In this document: positions 55,251 to 63,714 of the stretch, piece by piece | Layout: every line of letters starts with the position of its first letter | How positions within the stretch are numbered: position 1 is the first letter of the stretch | NCBI RefSeq assembly: GCF_015477835.1 | Contig: NZ_JADLQN010000001.1 | Coordinates: 1,922,001-1,986,000 of the forward strand | DNA length: 64,000 bases | Source of the DNA: Nocardia higoensis | GTDB taxonomy: Bacteria; Actinomycetota; Actinomycetes; Mycobacteriales; Mycobacteriaceae | Reading direction: 5' to 3' | Position numbers and translations under genes: made by a program | Notes under the pieces: model-generated | Told to the model about the DNA's origin: nothing | Seen by the model: the letters and a program-made list of their open reading frames with translations, nothing else | Databases searched by the model: none

Positions 55251-55296
55251 AGTTGCTCAGAGCCTCGAACCGCGCCGCTCGACGAAGGAAGTACCC

Positions 55297-56364
55297 GTGA
55301 ATCGCACCATCCTGCGCTTGGCAACCCTGGGTGCGGTTGCCGCACTGGGCCTGACCGCTTGCTCCAGCGGCGAGGACGCCGATTCCGCCTCCGGCGACGC
55401 CGTGCAGTGTGTGGGCTCCGGCGATCCGAACACGCTTACCGTCTACTCCGGTCGGACCGAGAAGCTCGTGAAACCGCTGTTCGACCGGGTGGACGAGAGC
55501 GTTCTGGGCCCCGGCGTCAAGCTCGAGGCACTCTACGATCAGAAGCCGGTGAAGATCCTCGAGGAGGGCCCGCGCAGCCCGGCCGATGTGTGGTTCGGCC
55601 AGGACGCGGGTGAGCTCGGGGCTCTGGGCGAGGCAGGATACCTGAGCGAACTGCCCGACAGCGTGGTGAACCTGGTGCCCGAGGAGTACGTCGATCCCGG
55701 TAAACGCTGGGCTGCCGTCACGCTGCGCTCACGGGTGCTCGCCTACGATCCGCGTCAGGTGCCCGAGGCCGAACTACCGACCGGCATCGACGCGCTCGTC
55801 GACGAGAAGTGGCGCGGCGCGATCGCCTACGCCCCCACCAACGCCTCGTGGAAGAGCTTCGTCACCGCATTGCGCGTGCTTCGCGGTGAGGAGGGCGCGC
55901 GGGAGTGGCTGGAGAAGTTCAAGGCGGTCGAGCCGGTGGAGTTCGACGGCAACAACGCCCTGCTGACGGCCGTCGAACAGGGACAGGTCAAGGTCGGTTT
56001 GACCAACCACTACTACTGGTTCATGAAGACCGCCGCCGAGGGCGCCGAGAATGTGCGGACCAGGATTCACTACTTCAAGGGAGACACCGAACCGGGCGCG
56101 CTGGTCAACATCTCGGCCGCGGGCATCCTCAACTGTTCGGACAACAAGGAGGCCGCGGTCAGGCTGGTCGAGTTCCTGCTCGCTCCCGATTCGCAGCAGT
56201 ACTTCGCCGATCAGACCGGTGAATACCCGGTGGTCGCCGGGGTCACCCCCCGGCACGACCTCCCACCGCTCGCGGAGCTGGACCCGCCCGCGATCGATCT
56301 CAACGAGCTGCAATCGCTCGCGGCCACCGAAGAACTGCTGAAAGACGTCGGTCTGCTGAAATGA
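55297..56364 (+). CDS. fbpA: Ferric iron ABC transporter substrate-binding lipoprotein
   Basis: 355 residues. The signal peptide ends in LTAC with lipidated C22. The Fbp/SfuA-type fold shows LTVYSGRTEKLVKPLFDRV, EEGPRSPADVWFGQDAGEL, PEEYVDPGKRWAAVT and the tyrosine-rich NHYYWFMKTA that can bind ferric ion. It delivers Fe(III) to the permease. The stop overlaps the permease start (ATGA). An IdeR-like box lies upstream. Confidence 0.9.
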   Translation: MNRTILRLATLGAVAALGLTACSSGEDADSASGDAVQCVGSGDPNTLTVYSGRTEKLVKPLFDRVDESVLGPGVKLEALYDQKPVKILEEGPRSPADVWFGQDAGELGALGEAGYLSELPDSVVNLVPEEYVDPGKRWAAVTLRSRVLAYDPRQVPEAELPTGIDALVDEKWRGAIAYAPTNASWKSFVTALRVLRGEEGAREWLEKFKAVEPVEFDGNNALLTAVEQGQVKVGLTNHYYWFMKTAAEGAENVRTRIHYFKGDTEPGALVNISAAGILNCSDNKEAAVRLVEFLLAPDSQQYFADQTGEYPVVAGVTPRHDLPPLAELDPPAIDLNELQSLAATEELLKDVGLLK

Positions 56365-57914
56365 TCTCCGGTCCGACCGGAGCACGATCGACGGCGCGGC
56401 GGGTGGCATGGTCGCTCGCCGCGCTGCCCGCGGTGCTCGTGGCACTCCTGCCACTGGTGTACACGGTGCTCCGCGCCACCGATCGCGGTTGGGGACCGGT
56501 GTGGCGATACGCGTTCTCCTCCCGCACCGCCGAGCTCGCGGGCAACACCATGTCGCTGCTGGCGGCCGTCACCGCTTCCTCGGTGGTGCTCGGTACCGGA
56601 GCGGCCTATCTGCTCGCCCGCACCGATCTTCCCGGCAGGCGCGTCTTCCTGCCGCTGATGGTGATGCCGCTGGCGATTCCCTCCTTCGTGGCGGCCTTCT
56701 CCTGGCTCGCCCACTTCCCGGATCTGGCGGGATTCACCGGCGCCTGGCTGGTGTTGACCTGCGGTAACACCCCGCTGGTGATGCTGCCGGTCTACGCCGC
56801 ACTGCGCAGCCTCGACGGTGCGCCCGCGGAAGTCGCGCGTTCGCTCGGCGCGGGGCCGGTGCGCGCGTTCACCACCGGCACGCTCCCGCAGATCCGGCTG
56901 CCGCTGCTGGCGGGCGCGCTACTGGGCGCGCTCTACGTTCTGCACGACTACGGCGCCGTGGCGATGATGCGCTACGAGACGTTCACCAAAGGCATCCAGT
57001 ACGCCTACAACGCCGGCTTCGACCGGACAGCGGCCAGCGTGATCAGCCTGGTGCTCGTCGTCGCGGCCCTGCTGTTCGCACTCGGCGAGTCCACCGCACG
57101 CGGCGCGACATCCGTGCGCGGCGGCGCCGCCGCGCGACCGGCCGCGACCGTGCGGCTGGGTGCGGCACGACCTGTCGCGCTGCTACTGTGTGTCGCGTTC
57201 GTGGCGATCTCGGTGGTCGTTCCGCTCGGCGGCCTGCTTCCGTGGCTGGCCGGGCGCACCACCGGGGCCCTGGACCTGTCCGAACTGTTCGCGGCGCTGG
57301 GCAACACGCTCGGCTTCTCGATCGCGGGGGCACTGCTCGCGTTGCTGCTCGCCCTGCCGGTGGGGATCATGGCCGCGCGGTCTCGGCATCTGCTCGTACG
57401 CGGCATCGAACTGGCCGCGTACGCCGGGTACGCGCTGCCCGCGATCTCGGTAGGGCTGGCGCTGGTCTACTTCGGCATCAAGAGCGCACCGTCGTGGTAC
57501 GGGCAGGGACAGATGGTGGTGCTGGCCTATGTCGCGCTGTTCCTGCCGATCGTCATCGGCGCCGTCCGCTCGGCGGTGACCGCCGCGCCTCGGCAGTTCG
57601 AAGAAGTGTCGCGCTCACTGGGCACCTCGGCGGTCGGCGCACTCGCCAGGGTGACGGTGCCGCTGTCGGCGCCCGGCATCCTGGCGGGCACCGCGCTCGT
57701 CTTCGTCAGCTGCGCGAAGGAACTGCCCGCCACCATGATCCTGCAGCCGCCGGGTCGCAACACCCTGGCGTTGGAGTTGTGGAAGCACGCCGAGGTACTC
57801 AACTACACCCAGGCCGCGTGGTACGCGGTCGCGCTGGTCGTCGTCGCGGTGCTGCCGACGATCGTGCTGCAGCGCGTGGCCGAGGGGTCGATCGAGAAAG
57901 CAGGTGCGTCGTGA
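56361..57914 (+). CDS. fbpB: Ferric iron ABC transporter permease (two fused TM domains)
   Basis: 517 residues with about 12 membrane helices, two tandem BPD_transp_1 domains in one chain. The two coupling loops are EVARSLGAGPVRAFTTGTLP and EEVSRSLGTSAVGALARVTVP (EAA motifs). Fused FbpB-type permeases of this length are standard. It lies between fbpA and the ATPase gene with four-base overlaps at each end. Confidence 0.93.
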   Translation: MISGPTGARSTARRVAWSLAALPAVLVALLPLVYTVLRATDRGWGPVWRYAFSSRTAELAGNTMSLLAAVTASSVVLGTGAAYLLARTDLPGRRVFLPLMVMPLAIPSFVAAFSWLAHFPDLAGFTGAWLVLTCGNTPLVMLPVYAALRSLDGAPAEVARSLGAGPVRAFTTGTLPQIRLPLLAGALLGALYVLHDYGAVAMMRYETFTKGIQYAYNAGFDRTAASVISLVLVVAALLFALGESTARGATSVRGGAAARPAATVRLGAARPVALLLCVAFVAISVVVPLGGLLPWLAGRTTGALDLSELFAALGNTLGFSIAGALLALLLALPVGIMAARSRHLLVRGIELAAYAGYALPAISVGLALVYFGIKSAPSWYGQGQMVVLAYVALFLPIVIGAVRSAVTAAPRQFEEVSRSLGTSAVGALARVTVPLSAPGILAGTALVFVSCAKELPATMILQPPGRNTLALELWKHAEVLNYTQAAWYAVALVVVAVLPTIVLQRVAEGSIEKAGAS

Positions 57915-58966
57915 GCGAACTCGAGATCGCGGGCCTGGACGCGGGCTATCGCGGCAAGTCCGTGCTGCGCGGGGTGGACCTCCGGATTCCCTCGGGCAGC
58001 CTGACCGCGGTGCTCGGTCCCTCCGGGTGCGGGAAGACGACGCTGCTGCGCGCGGTCGCCGGATTCCTGCGACCGACGGCCGGGACGATCCGGATCGCCG
58101 GGCGCGAGGTGGCCGGCGCGACGACCTCGCTGCCACCCGAGCGCCGACGGGTCACGATCGTGCCGCAGGAAGCCGCGCTGTTCCCGCATCTGTCGGTCGC
58201 CGCGAACATCGGCTACGGGCTGCCGGGCTGGAGCGCGAGAGCGCGTAGAGCCCGCGCGGAGCGCGTCGCCGAACTGCTCGACGTGGTGGGCCTGGCCGAG
58301 CACGGCGCGCGGCGGCCGCACCAGCTCTCCGGCGGACAGCAGCAGCGGGTCGCGCTGGCCAGGGCGCTCGCGCCACGGCCGGCCGCGGTGCTGTTGGACG
58401 AACCGTTCTCCGCTCTGGACGCCGGGCTGCGTGAGCAGGTACGAGGTCACGTGCGCGACATCCTCACCGAACTCGGCGCGACAGCGGTGCTGGTCACCCA
58501 CGATCAGGACGAAGCGCTGTCCATGGCCGACCAGGTGGCGGTGCTGCGCGAGGGCCGGGTCGCGCAGGCGGGCGCGCCGGAGGAGATCTACGGCAAGCCC
58601 GTCGACATCGCGTTGGCCCACTTCCTCGGCGAAGCCGTGCTCCTGCCCGCCACGGCGTCGGGTGAGGACGCGACCAGCGCGCTGGGCCGCATCGTATTGG
58701 CCGGTCCGGCCCATGGTGAGGGATCGATCCTGTTGCGGCCCGAACAGATCCGACTGACCCCCACCGCCACCACCACCGCCACCGCCGACGGTACGGCGGT
58801 GGTGCGGCGGATCAGTTTCCACGGTCACGACGCGATGATCACCCTGAGCGCCCGTTCGGGCGAGGATCTGCTGGCGCGCGTACCCGCCCCCCTGACCGTC
58901 CGTCCCGGCGACGAGGTCACGGTGGAAGTGCTCGGCAGCGGGGTCTTCTTCCCCGCCACTCGGTAA
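57911..58966 (+). CDS. fbpC: Ferric iron ABC transporter ATP-binding protein
   Basis: 351 residues from GTG 57911 (GTGA overlap with the permease stop). Walker A is VLGPSGCGKTTLLRAV, the signature is LSGGQQQRVALARAL, Walker B is AVLLDEPFSALD, and the H-loop is LVTHDQDEAL. The C-terminal TOBE-type domain (SILLRPEQIRLTP, GDEVTVEVLGSGVFF) may regulate activity. It completes a three-gene iron importer. Confidence 0.95.
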   Translation: MSELEIAGLDAGYRGKSVLRGVDLRIPSGSLTAVLGPSGCGKTTLLRAVAGFLRPTAGTIRIAGREVAGATTSLPPERRRVTIVPQEAALFPHLSVAANIGYGLPGWSARARRARAERVAELLDVVGLAEHGARRPHQLSGGQQQRVALARALAPRPAAVLLDEPFSALDAGLREQVRGHVRDILTELGATAVLVTHDQDEALSMADQVAVLREGRVAQAGAPEEIYGKPVDIALAHFLGEAVLLPATASGEDATSALGRIVLAGPAHGEGSILLRPEQIRLTPTATTTATADGTAVVRRISFHGHDAMITLSARSGEDLLARVPAPLTVRPGDEVTVEVLGSGVFFPATR

Positions 58967-59123
58967 CACCCTCCGCACGGTCACCGAGGACGGCGCCGAG
59001 CGCTCGGTCTTCCACCGCGGCCGATCGCCTTGCGTCGCGGCGACTATCGGTATGCGCCGTCACATGGCATGGTCCCGTCATCGAGCGATCGCCGCGGTCG
59101 GTCCCCCGCCCTACGATCACGGC

Positions 59124-59717
59124 ATGTCGCTGCTACCTCTGATTTTCACCGCGGGCTGGGCGAGCGGAATCAACGCCTACGCGGTGGTGCTGCTGCTCGG
59201 CTTGTTCGGCCTGACCGGACTCTCCGACGACGTGCCCGAGGGACTGCAGCGCACCGATGTGCTCATCGCGGCCGGAGTGCTGTTCGTCATCGAACTGGTC
59301 GCCGACAAGATTCCATACCTGGATTCGTTCTGGGATTCGATCCACACGGTGATCCGGCCTGCCTCCGGTGCGGTGGTGGCCGCGCTCATCGCAGGTTCCG
59401 ACGAATCGCTGACCACGTTGACGGCTGCGGCGGTGGGTGGGACGACGGCTTTGGTCAGTCACCTGGTGAAGGCCGGGCTGCGCGCGGCGATCAACACCTC
59501 TCCGGAACCGGCGAGCAATATCGCCGTCAGCACCGCCGAGGATGTCGGCGTCGCGGGTGTGGTCACGCTGGCGATCTTCTATCCGGTCGCCGCCGCGGCC
59601 ATCGCCGCTCTGCTGTTGGCCATCGGCCTGTGGCTGATCTATCTCCTGGGCGCCCGCATCCAGCGGTACCGGCGACGCAGGCGGGAGCGCAAGGCGACCG
59701 GGAACCGGGCGGTGTGA
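59124..59717 (+). CDS. DUF4126 integral membrane protein
   Basis: 197 residues from ATG 59124. Hydrophobic helices contain LIFTAGWASGINAYAVVLLL, VLIAAGVLFVIELVADKIPY, and SGAVVAALIAGSDESLTTL. The conserved DKIPYLDSFWD loop and the helix AVGGTTALVSHLVKAGLRAA with INTSPEP are DUF4126 hallmarks. A very basic C-terminus (YRRRRRERK) is cytoplasmic. Function is unknown. The gene is convergent with the first DUF4254 gene; the 163-bp gap holds nothing I recognise. Confidence 0.88.
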   Translation: MSLLPLIFTAGWASGINAYAVVLLLGLFGLTGLSDDVPEGLQRTDVLIAAGVLFVIELVADKIPYLDSFWDSIHTVIRPASGAVVAALIAGSDESLTTLTAAAVGGTTALVSHLVKAGLRAAINTSPEPASNIAVSTAEDVGVAGVVTLAIFYPVAAAAIAALLLAIGLWLIYLLGARIQRYRRRRRERKATGNRAV

Positions 59718-59880
59718 CCCGGCCATCGATCCCGGCGGCTGTGGCGTCCGCCGGACTGTCACCTCCGCCGACACGGACGTGCCGCGCCGATCTCGACGCG
59801 GCACGCCGGGCCGAGCGCCTCATTGCGCCCGCCGTCCCTGCGTCGGCGACGTGGCGGGGCACTCGCGCCTCGGCCTGGGC

Positions 59881-60324
59881 TCACTGCCCGGGCAGGCGCC
59901 TGCGACCGTCGGCCACATCGGTGACCAGGTCAGTGTATCCGTCGACCAGTTCGGCGAGGCGATACCAGTACTTGTGCGTGAGGCCGCTGCGGGGGCCGTC
60001 GCTGTCGATGGCCTGGTTGGCGTCGGCCCAGCTACGGGCCATCCGGTCGACCACCGCGCCGAGAGTCTCGGTGTGCAGGGCGGCGTCCGGTCGGTGCGCG
60101 GGCACCTCATGGGCGATCCACTCGTCGATATCGTCCACCAGTTCTGTGCGCCTGCAATCGATTTCGGCCACCAACCGGACGTCGGCCAGCTCCGCGCGAC
60201 GGGCGTGCAGCTCGGCGAGCGCATGGGCGGACCGCAACAGTTCACGATCCTCGTAACGCCGCCCCTGGAAGGCGCACAACAGCTGCGGGGCCGTCGGCAG
60301 TGCCCCTACCGTCGGGGCGCTCAT
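59881..60324 (-). CDS. DUF4254 family protein, copy 1
   Basis: 147 residues. The all-helical family pattern is HALAELHARRAELADVRLV, CRRTELVDDIDEWIAHEVP, LHTETLGAVVDRMARSWADA and YWYRLAELVDGYTDLVTDV. DUF4254 genes often accompany glycosyltransferase clusters, but none is visible here. A related copy ends the window at 63715, so the family occurs twice within 4 kb. Confidence 0.82.
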   Translation of the reverse strand: MSAPTVGALPTAPQLLCAFQGRRYEDRELLRSAHALAELHARRAELADVRLVAEIDCRRTELVDDIDEWIAHEVPAHRPDAALHTETLGAVVDRMARSWADANQAIDSDGPRSGLTHKYWYRLAELVDGYTDLVTDVADGRRRLPGQ

Positions 60325-60503
60325 CCGATCACCCCGGTACCGGCTGTGAACGTTGCAAAAACCACCATGATCGGTTCTCGATTCGATTGTTCCGTGCCCT
60401 CGATGCCGGGGGTCACCTCCCCGACAGCTGGATCATGCGCGTGCAGATGCAAGGACGCAACGCCGAACGCAATAGTGCGTTCTACCTAGTGCGCATTGCT
60501 GGC

Positions 60504-60516
60504 ACATTGCCAATGT
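60504..60516. promoter_or_regulatory. Palindrome in the gap before the GAF regulator
   Basis: ACATTG-C-CAATGT is a perfect 13-bp palindrome, overlapping TGGCA-CAT-TGCCA. It lies upstream of the DUF4254 gene (starts 60324) and downstream of the GAF gene, in a 289-bp gap with otherwise unusual AT content. It could be an operator. Confidence 0.4.
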
Positions 60517-60613
60517 CGAATACCGGCGCCACCCTGCGCAGACGTGTCCCAGATCACGAATCGAGACAGGAAGTCATGTGCAAGAGGGCTTTCCACGAAC
60601 TCGACGAAAGTGT

Positions 60614-61849
60614 TCATCCACGCTGCGCGGTATGCAGCCGCGCCGCGGCCACCGCTCGCCGCCCGTCACCCGCGGCGAGCAGTTCGAGCGCATGCTCGTG
60701 GATCTCGATATCGGCGGGTGCGCGCTCGCCGTAACGCAGGGCGTGCTCGGGATCCTGACTCGACAGCACCGCCGTACGCACCCCCACAGCCAGGTGCTCG
60801 CGCCATTCGGCCACCCCCGGCGCCTGCGAACCGGGCAGCAGCGGCCCCTGGTACAGCCGCACGGCCGTATCGACGTCGCCGGATCCCAATGCCGCGAGCA
60901 ACTCGGCAGCATCGCAGGACAGCGGCGCGGCCAATTGGTAGACGCGACTGGTGATCGTCTCGCCGGTCACCCGGCGCAGATGCGATACATCGGCTTTGAC
61001 GGTGGTCAGCGAGGCGGGCCGATCCCCGTAGATGGCCCACTGCAGGCGTTCCGGGGTGAACCCGTCCGGTTCGAGTGCCAGCAGCGCGAGGATCTCCAAC
61101 TGCCGTGGTCGCAATCGCACCGGCTGCCCCGCGCGCACCAGCCGCCCGGAGCCCAGGCAGGTCAACCGCACCGCGTCCGCCGCCGCGGGTGCGGGCAGCC
61201 GGGCCTCGATGGCGAGGACCAGGGTGCGCACCGTCGAGAGCACCAGGGGGTGAGCGCGGTCCCACGTCGAGGACAGGTCGAGCACGCCGAGCGGGCGTCC
61301 GTCCGGACGACGGATCGGGGCGCTGTAACACACCCAGCCGTGCAGGGCAGCCACCAGATGCTCGGCGGAGAACACCGTGCTCGGGCGACCGGTACGCAAC
61401 GACAACGACAGCGCGTTGGTACCCATGTGCGTCTCGTCCCAGCGACCGCCGGGGGCGAAGTTCACCCGTTCGGCGCGTCTACGCATCACCGGCCCCCCGT
61501 AGGACCACAGGATGGTGCCGCTTTCGTCGGTGACCGCCGCGACGAAGCCCGCGTCGTGGGCGATGTCGTGCAACTGGTCGGCCAGGCCGGTCAGCGGCGC
61601 GCGCAGGGGCGACTCCCGCCAGCGCGCGCCGATGTCGTCACCGCCCGCATGGGGCGCGCTGTCGCGCGCGGGATCCACGGTGGCCAGCGAGCGCCGCCAC
61701 GACTCGGCGACCTCGGCACGGACGGCAGGCGGCTCGGAGGCCGGTGGTCCCGGCACGCGGCGTGCCCACTCCTGTTCCAGCGCGCTTCTGCGCTGGGAGA
61801 GAGTGTCAACCGGCGTCTCGCGCGCCGTGGTCTGCCCGGACCGTGCCAC
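60614..61849 (-). CDS. GAF-domain transcriptional regulator with C-terminal winged helix (AcoR-like, no AAA+ domain)
   Basis: 411 residues from GTG 61849; GTG 61870 is an alternative. The N-terminal part resembles AcoR/DhaR-type sensors: VRAEVAESWRRSL, the GAF stretch VAAVTDESGTILWSYGG, NFAPGGRWDETHMGTNALSL and VCYSAPIRRPDGRPLGVLDLS. The C-terminal region (RPRQLEILALLALEPDGFTPERL, SLTTVKADVSHLRRV) is a winged helix close to SARP/OmpR types. The sigma-54-interacting AAA+ domain is absent. Target and ligand are unknown. Confidence 0.82.
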   Translation of the reverse strand: MARSGQTTARETPVDTLSQRRSALEQEWARRVPGPPASEPPAVRAEVAESWRRSLATVDPARDSAPHAGGDDIGARWRESPLRAPLTGLADQLHDIAHDAGFVAAVTDESGTILWSYGGPVMRRRAERVNFAPGGRWDETHMGTNALSLSLRTGRPSTVFSAEHLVAALHGWVCYSAPIRRPDGRPLGVLDLSSTWDRAHPLVLSTVRTLVLAIEARLPAPAAADAVRLTCLGSGRLVRAGQPVRLRPRQLEILALLALEPDGFTPERLQWAIYGDRPASLTTVKADVSHLRRVTGETITSRVYQLAAPLSCDAAELLAALGSGDVDTAVRLYQGPLLPGSQAPGVAEWREHLAVGVRTAVLSSQDPEHALRYGERAPADIEIHEHALELLAAGDGRRAVAAARLHTAQRG

Positions 61850-62149
61850 TTTCCTGGTCTTCCTCGTCACCCCGTGCGATATCTCATCATGCCTCACCGG
61901 CTCCAGGAGCGGTTCGCTTCCGGCCCGGCCGATTCCCACGGCCGACATGCCGGGGTGGTGTACCGAGCTATTTCCCGGCATTCCGCGGCGGCACGGCGTT
62001 CTGCTCCGGCGTGGCCCGAAGCCGCTGTCGGACAGGTAATCTCCCCCCAGATACGCACCACCCGCGTGCCGCCCGCGGTAGGCGACGGTCCGCGGCAGGG
62101 GGACCGGTGGGCGGTGCAGGGGAACGCAGGGGTGAAAGGAAATCCGTTC
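61850..62149. other. Divergent intergenic region, no gene recognised
   Basis: 300 bp between the GAF regulator and the HTH-DUF5753 gene. I see only the probable divergent promoters and the ribosome site AAAGGA before ATG 62150; an in-frame GTG at 62132 could extend the HTH gene by six residues. Confidence 0.5.
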
Positions 62150-63019
62150 ATGGCTGGCAAGCGCACCGTGCTCACGGCGGGCCTGCGACGGCTCGCGGCG
62201 TTGTTGTCCGAGATGCGCGAGAACGTCGGGCTGAGCAAGGAAGAGGTGAGCGGACGCACCGGCATCAACGTCACCACGCTCTATCGGATCGAAGCGGCCC
62301 AGGCCCGCCCGCAGCGGCGCACCCTGATGGCGTTGCTCGACCTGTACGCGGTGGACGACGAACGCCGCAAGTACGCCCTCGACCTGCTCATCGATGCCCA
62401 GAAGCCCGGCATGTCCCGGCCGTGGGAAGCCAACCTCACCGAGGTCTACGCCGCCTACATCAACTTCGAGGCCGAGGCGCTTTCGGCCAGGCACTACCAG
62501 ACCTCGTTCATCCCCGGACTGCTGCAGACCCCGCAGTACGCGATGGCGGTGATCGACACATCCATGCCGAAAGTCGAGGCGGCGGTGATGGAGTCACGCG
62601 CCCAGGCCAGGATGAACCGGGCCGCGGTGCTGACCAAACACGAACCGCTCGAAATGTGGGTGGTGATGGACGAGGCCGCGATCCGGCGCGTGGTCGGTGG
62701 CCCGGAGACCATGAGCGGGCAGCTCGAGAAGCTGCTGGAGATGAACAAACTCAAGAACGTGATCCTGCAGATCCTGCCGTTCGACGCGGGCGCTCATCCG
62801 GGCATGGCCGGCTCCTTCACACTGCTGGATTTCCGCGACCCCAACGATCCCGAACTCGTCTACGTGGAGGGCATCGCCGGCGACGAGTTGGTGGAAGGGC
62901 ACGCCGAAGTGCGCCGTTTCGGCATCATCTTCGATCAGTTGCGCGCGATGGCGCTCAGTCCCCGCGATTCGATCGCCGTGATCGAGTCGGCCGCCGCGAG
63001 CATGCGCGCCCGTCGCTGA
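62150..63019 (+). CDS. XRE-type HTH regulator with DUF5753 domain
   Basis: 289 residues from ATG 62150. The N-terminal helix-turn-helix (LAALLSEMRENVGLSKEEVS, INVTTLYRIEAAQARPQRRT) is followed by the DUF5753 domain (ALSARHYQTSFIPGLLQTPQ, VMDEAAIRRVVGGPETM, NVILQILPFDAGAHPGMAGS). Such proteins are common in Nocardia and Streptomyces and are often paired with small DUF397 proteins (WhiJ type). No DUF397 gene is adjacent; instead a HEXXH peptidase gene follows after 149 bp. Confidence 0.9.
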   Translation: MAGKRTVLTAGLRRLAALLSEMRENVGLSKEEVSGRTGINVTTLYRIEAAQARPQRRTLMALLDLYAVDDERRKYALDLLIDAQKPGMSRPWEANLTEVYAAYINFEAEALSARHYQTSFIPGLLQTPQYAMAVIDTSMPKVEAAVMESRAQARMNRAAVLTKHEPLEMWVVMDEAAIRRVVGGPETMSGQLEKLLEMNKLKNVILQILPFDAGAHPGMAGSFTLLDFRDPNDPELVYVEGIAGDELVEGHAEVRRFGIIFDQLRAMALSPRDSIAVIESAAASMRARR

Positions 63020-63168
63020 TCGAACGCGGTAGGTCGCTTATTGCCACTGGTGAGGCTGCCGCACCACCGGTGAGGGACGCGAAAATCCGCGCCCGCGAAG
63101 ACATCACGGCGGTCGTCCGATCGCCGGGGAGGTGACGACGGGCAGGCGCATCGGTAGAGTGTGCGCCG

Positions 63169-63675
63169 ATGACCAGCATGGAAGCCCGCCTCGGCGACGC
63201 GACCCGGACGGTGCCGCTGCCCGGTCCGTGGGATGTCAACGAGTACCTGGCAAGAGTGGCAGCGCATCGCGGACGCTCGATCTCGGTACGCGCGGTTCCC
63301 GCCGACATGCTCATAGAGAACGGTTGCCGGGGTGCGGGTCTGTGGGTCGCCCGCCGCTACGACGACATGATCGTCTTCGATTCCGAAGCCACCGGACGCA
63401 ACGCCGACCACATCATCCTGCACGAGGTCGGTCACATGCTGCTCGGGCACGGACCCTCCGATGCCGACATCGCCGACGGTCTGTTGCCCACGCCCCTGCC
63501 GCCCGACCTGGCCGCGCTGGTCCCCGCCGTGGCGGGTCAGCATGTGCTGGGGCGCGCGCAGTTCGGTCCGGAACGTGAACAGGAAGCGCAGGTGTTCGCG
63601 GACATGATGACGGTGTACGCGACTCTGCCGCGGCGCAAGAGCCGCGGCATCCGATTCTTCGGCCGCGGCCGCTAG
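63169..63675 (+). CDS. ImmA/IrrE-like zinc peptidase
   Basis: 168 residues. The HExxH motif is HIILHEVGHMLLGH (H-E-V-G-H), with EREQEAQVFADMM supplying a third ligand Glu further on. This is typical of ImmA/IrrE (DUF955) peptidases that cleave repressors or activate stress responses. The preceding HTH-DUF5753 gene is a candidate partner. The promoter lies in the 149-bp gap, which holds no other gene. Confidence 0.85.
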   Translation: MTSMEARLGDATRTVPLPGPWDVNEYLARVAAHRGRSISVRAVPADMLIENGCRGAGLWVARRYDDMIVFDSEATGRNADHIILHEVGHMLLGHGPSDADIADGLLPTPLPPDLAALVPAVAGQHVLGRAQFGPEREQEAQVFADMMTVYATLPRRKSRGIRFFGRGR

Positions 63676-63714
63676 GACGACGCGGCCGCAGGACCGCGAC
63701 CGCAGGACACAGCC

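Noticed and set aside
60576..60734. 52-residue plus-strand ORF with GACAGGAAG ribosome site (starts MCKRAFHELDE)
   Set aside because: It runs antisense through the end of the GAF regulator and loses character there; insufficient evidence for a gene.
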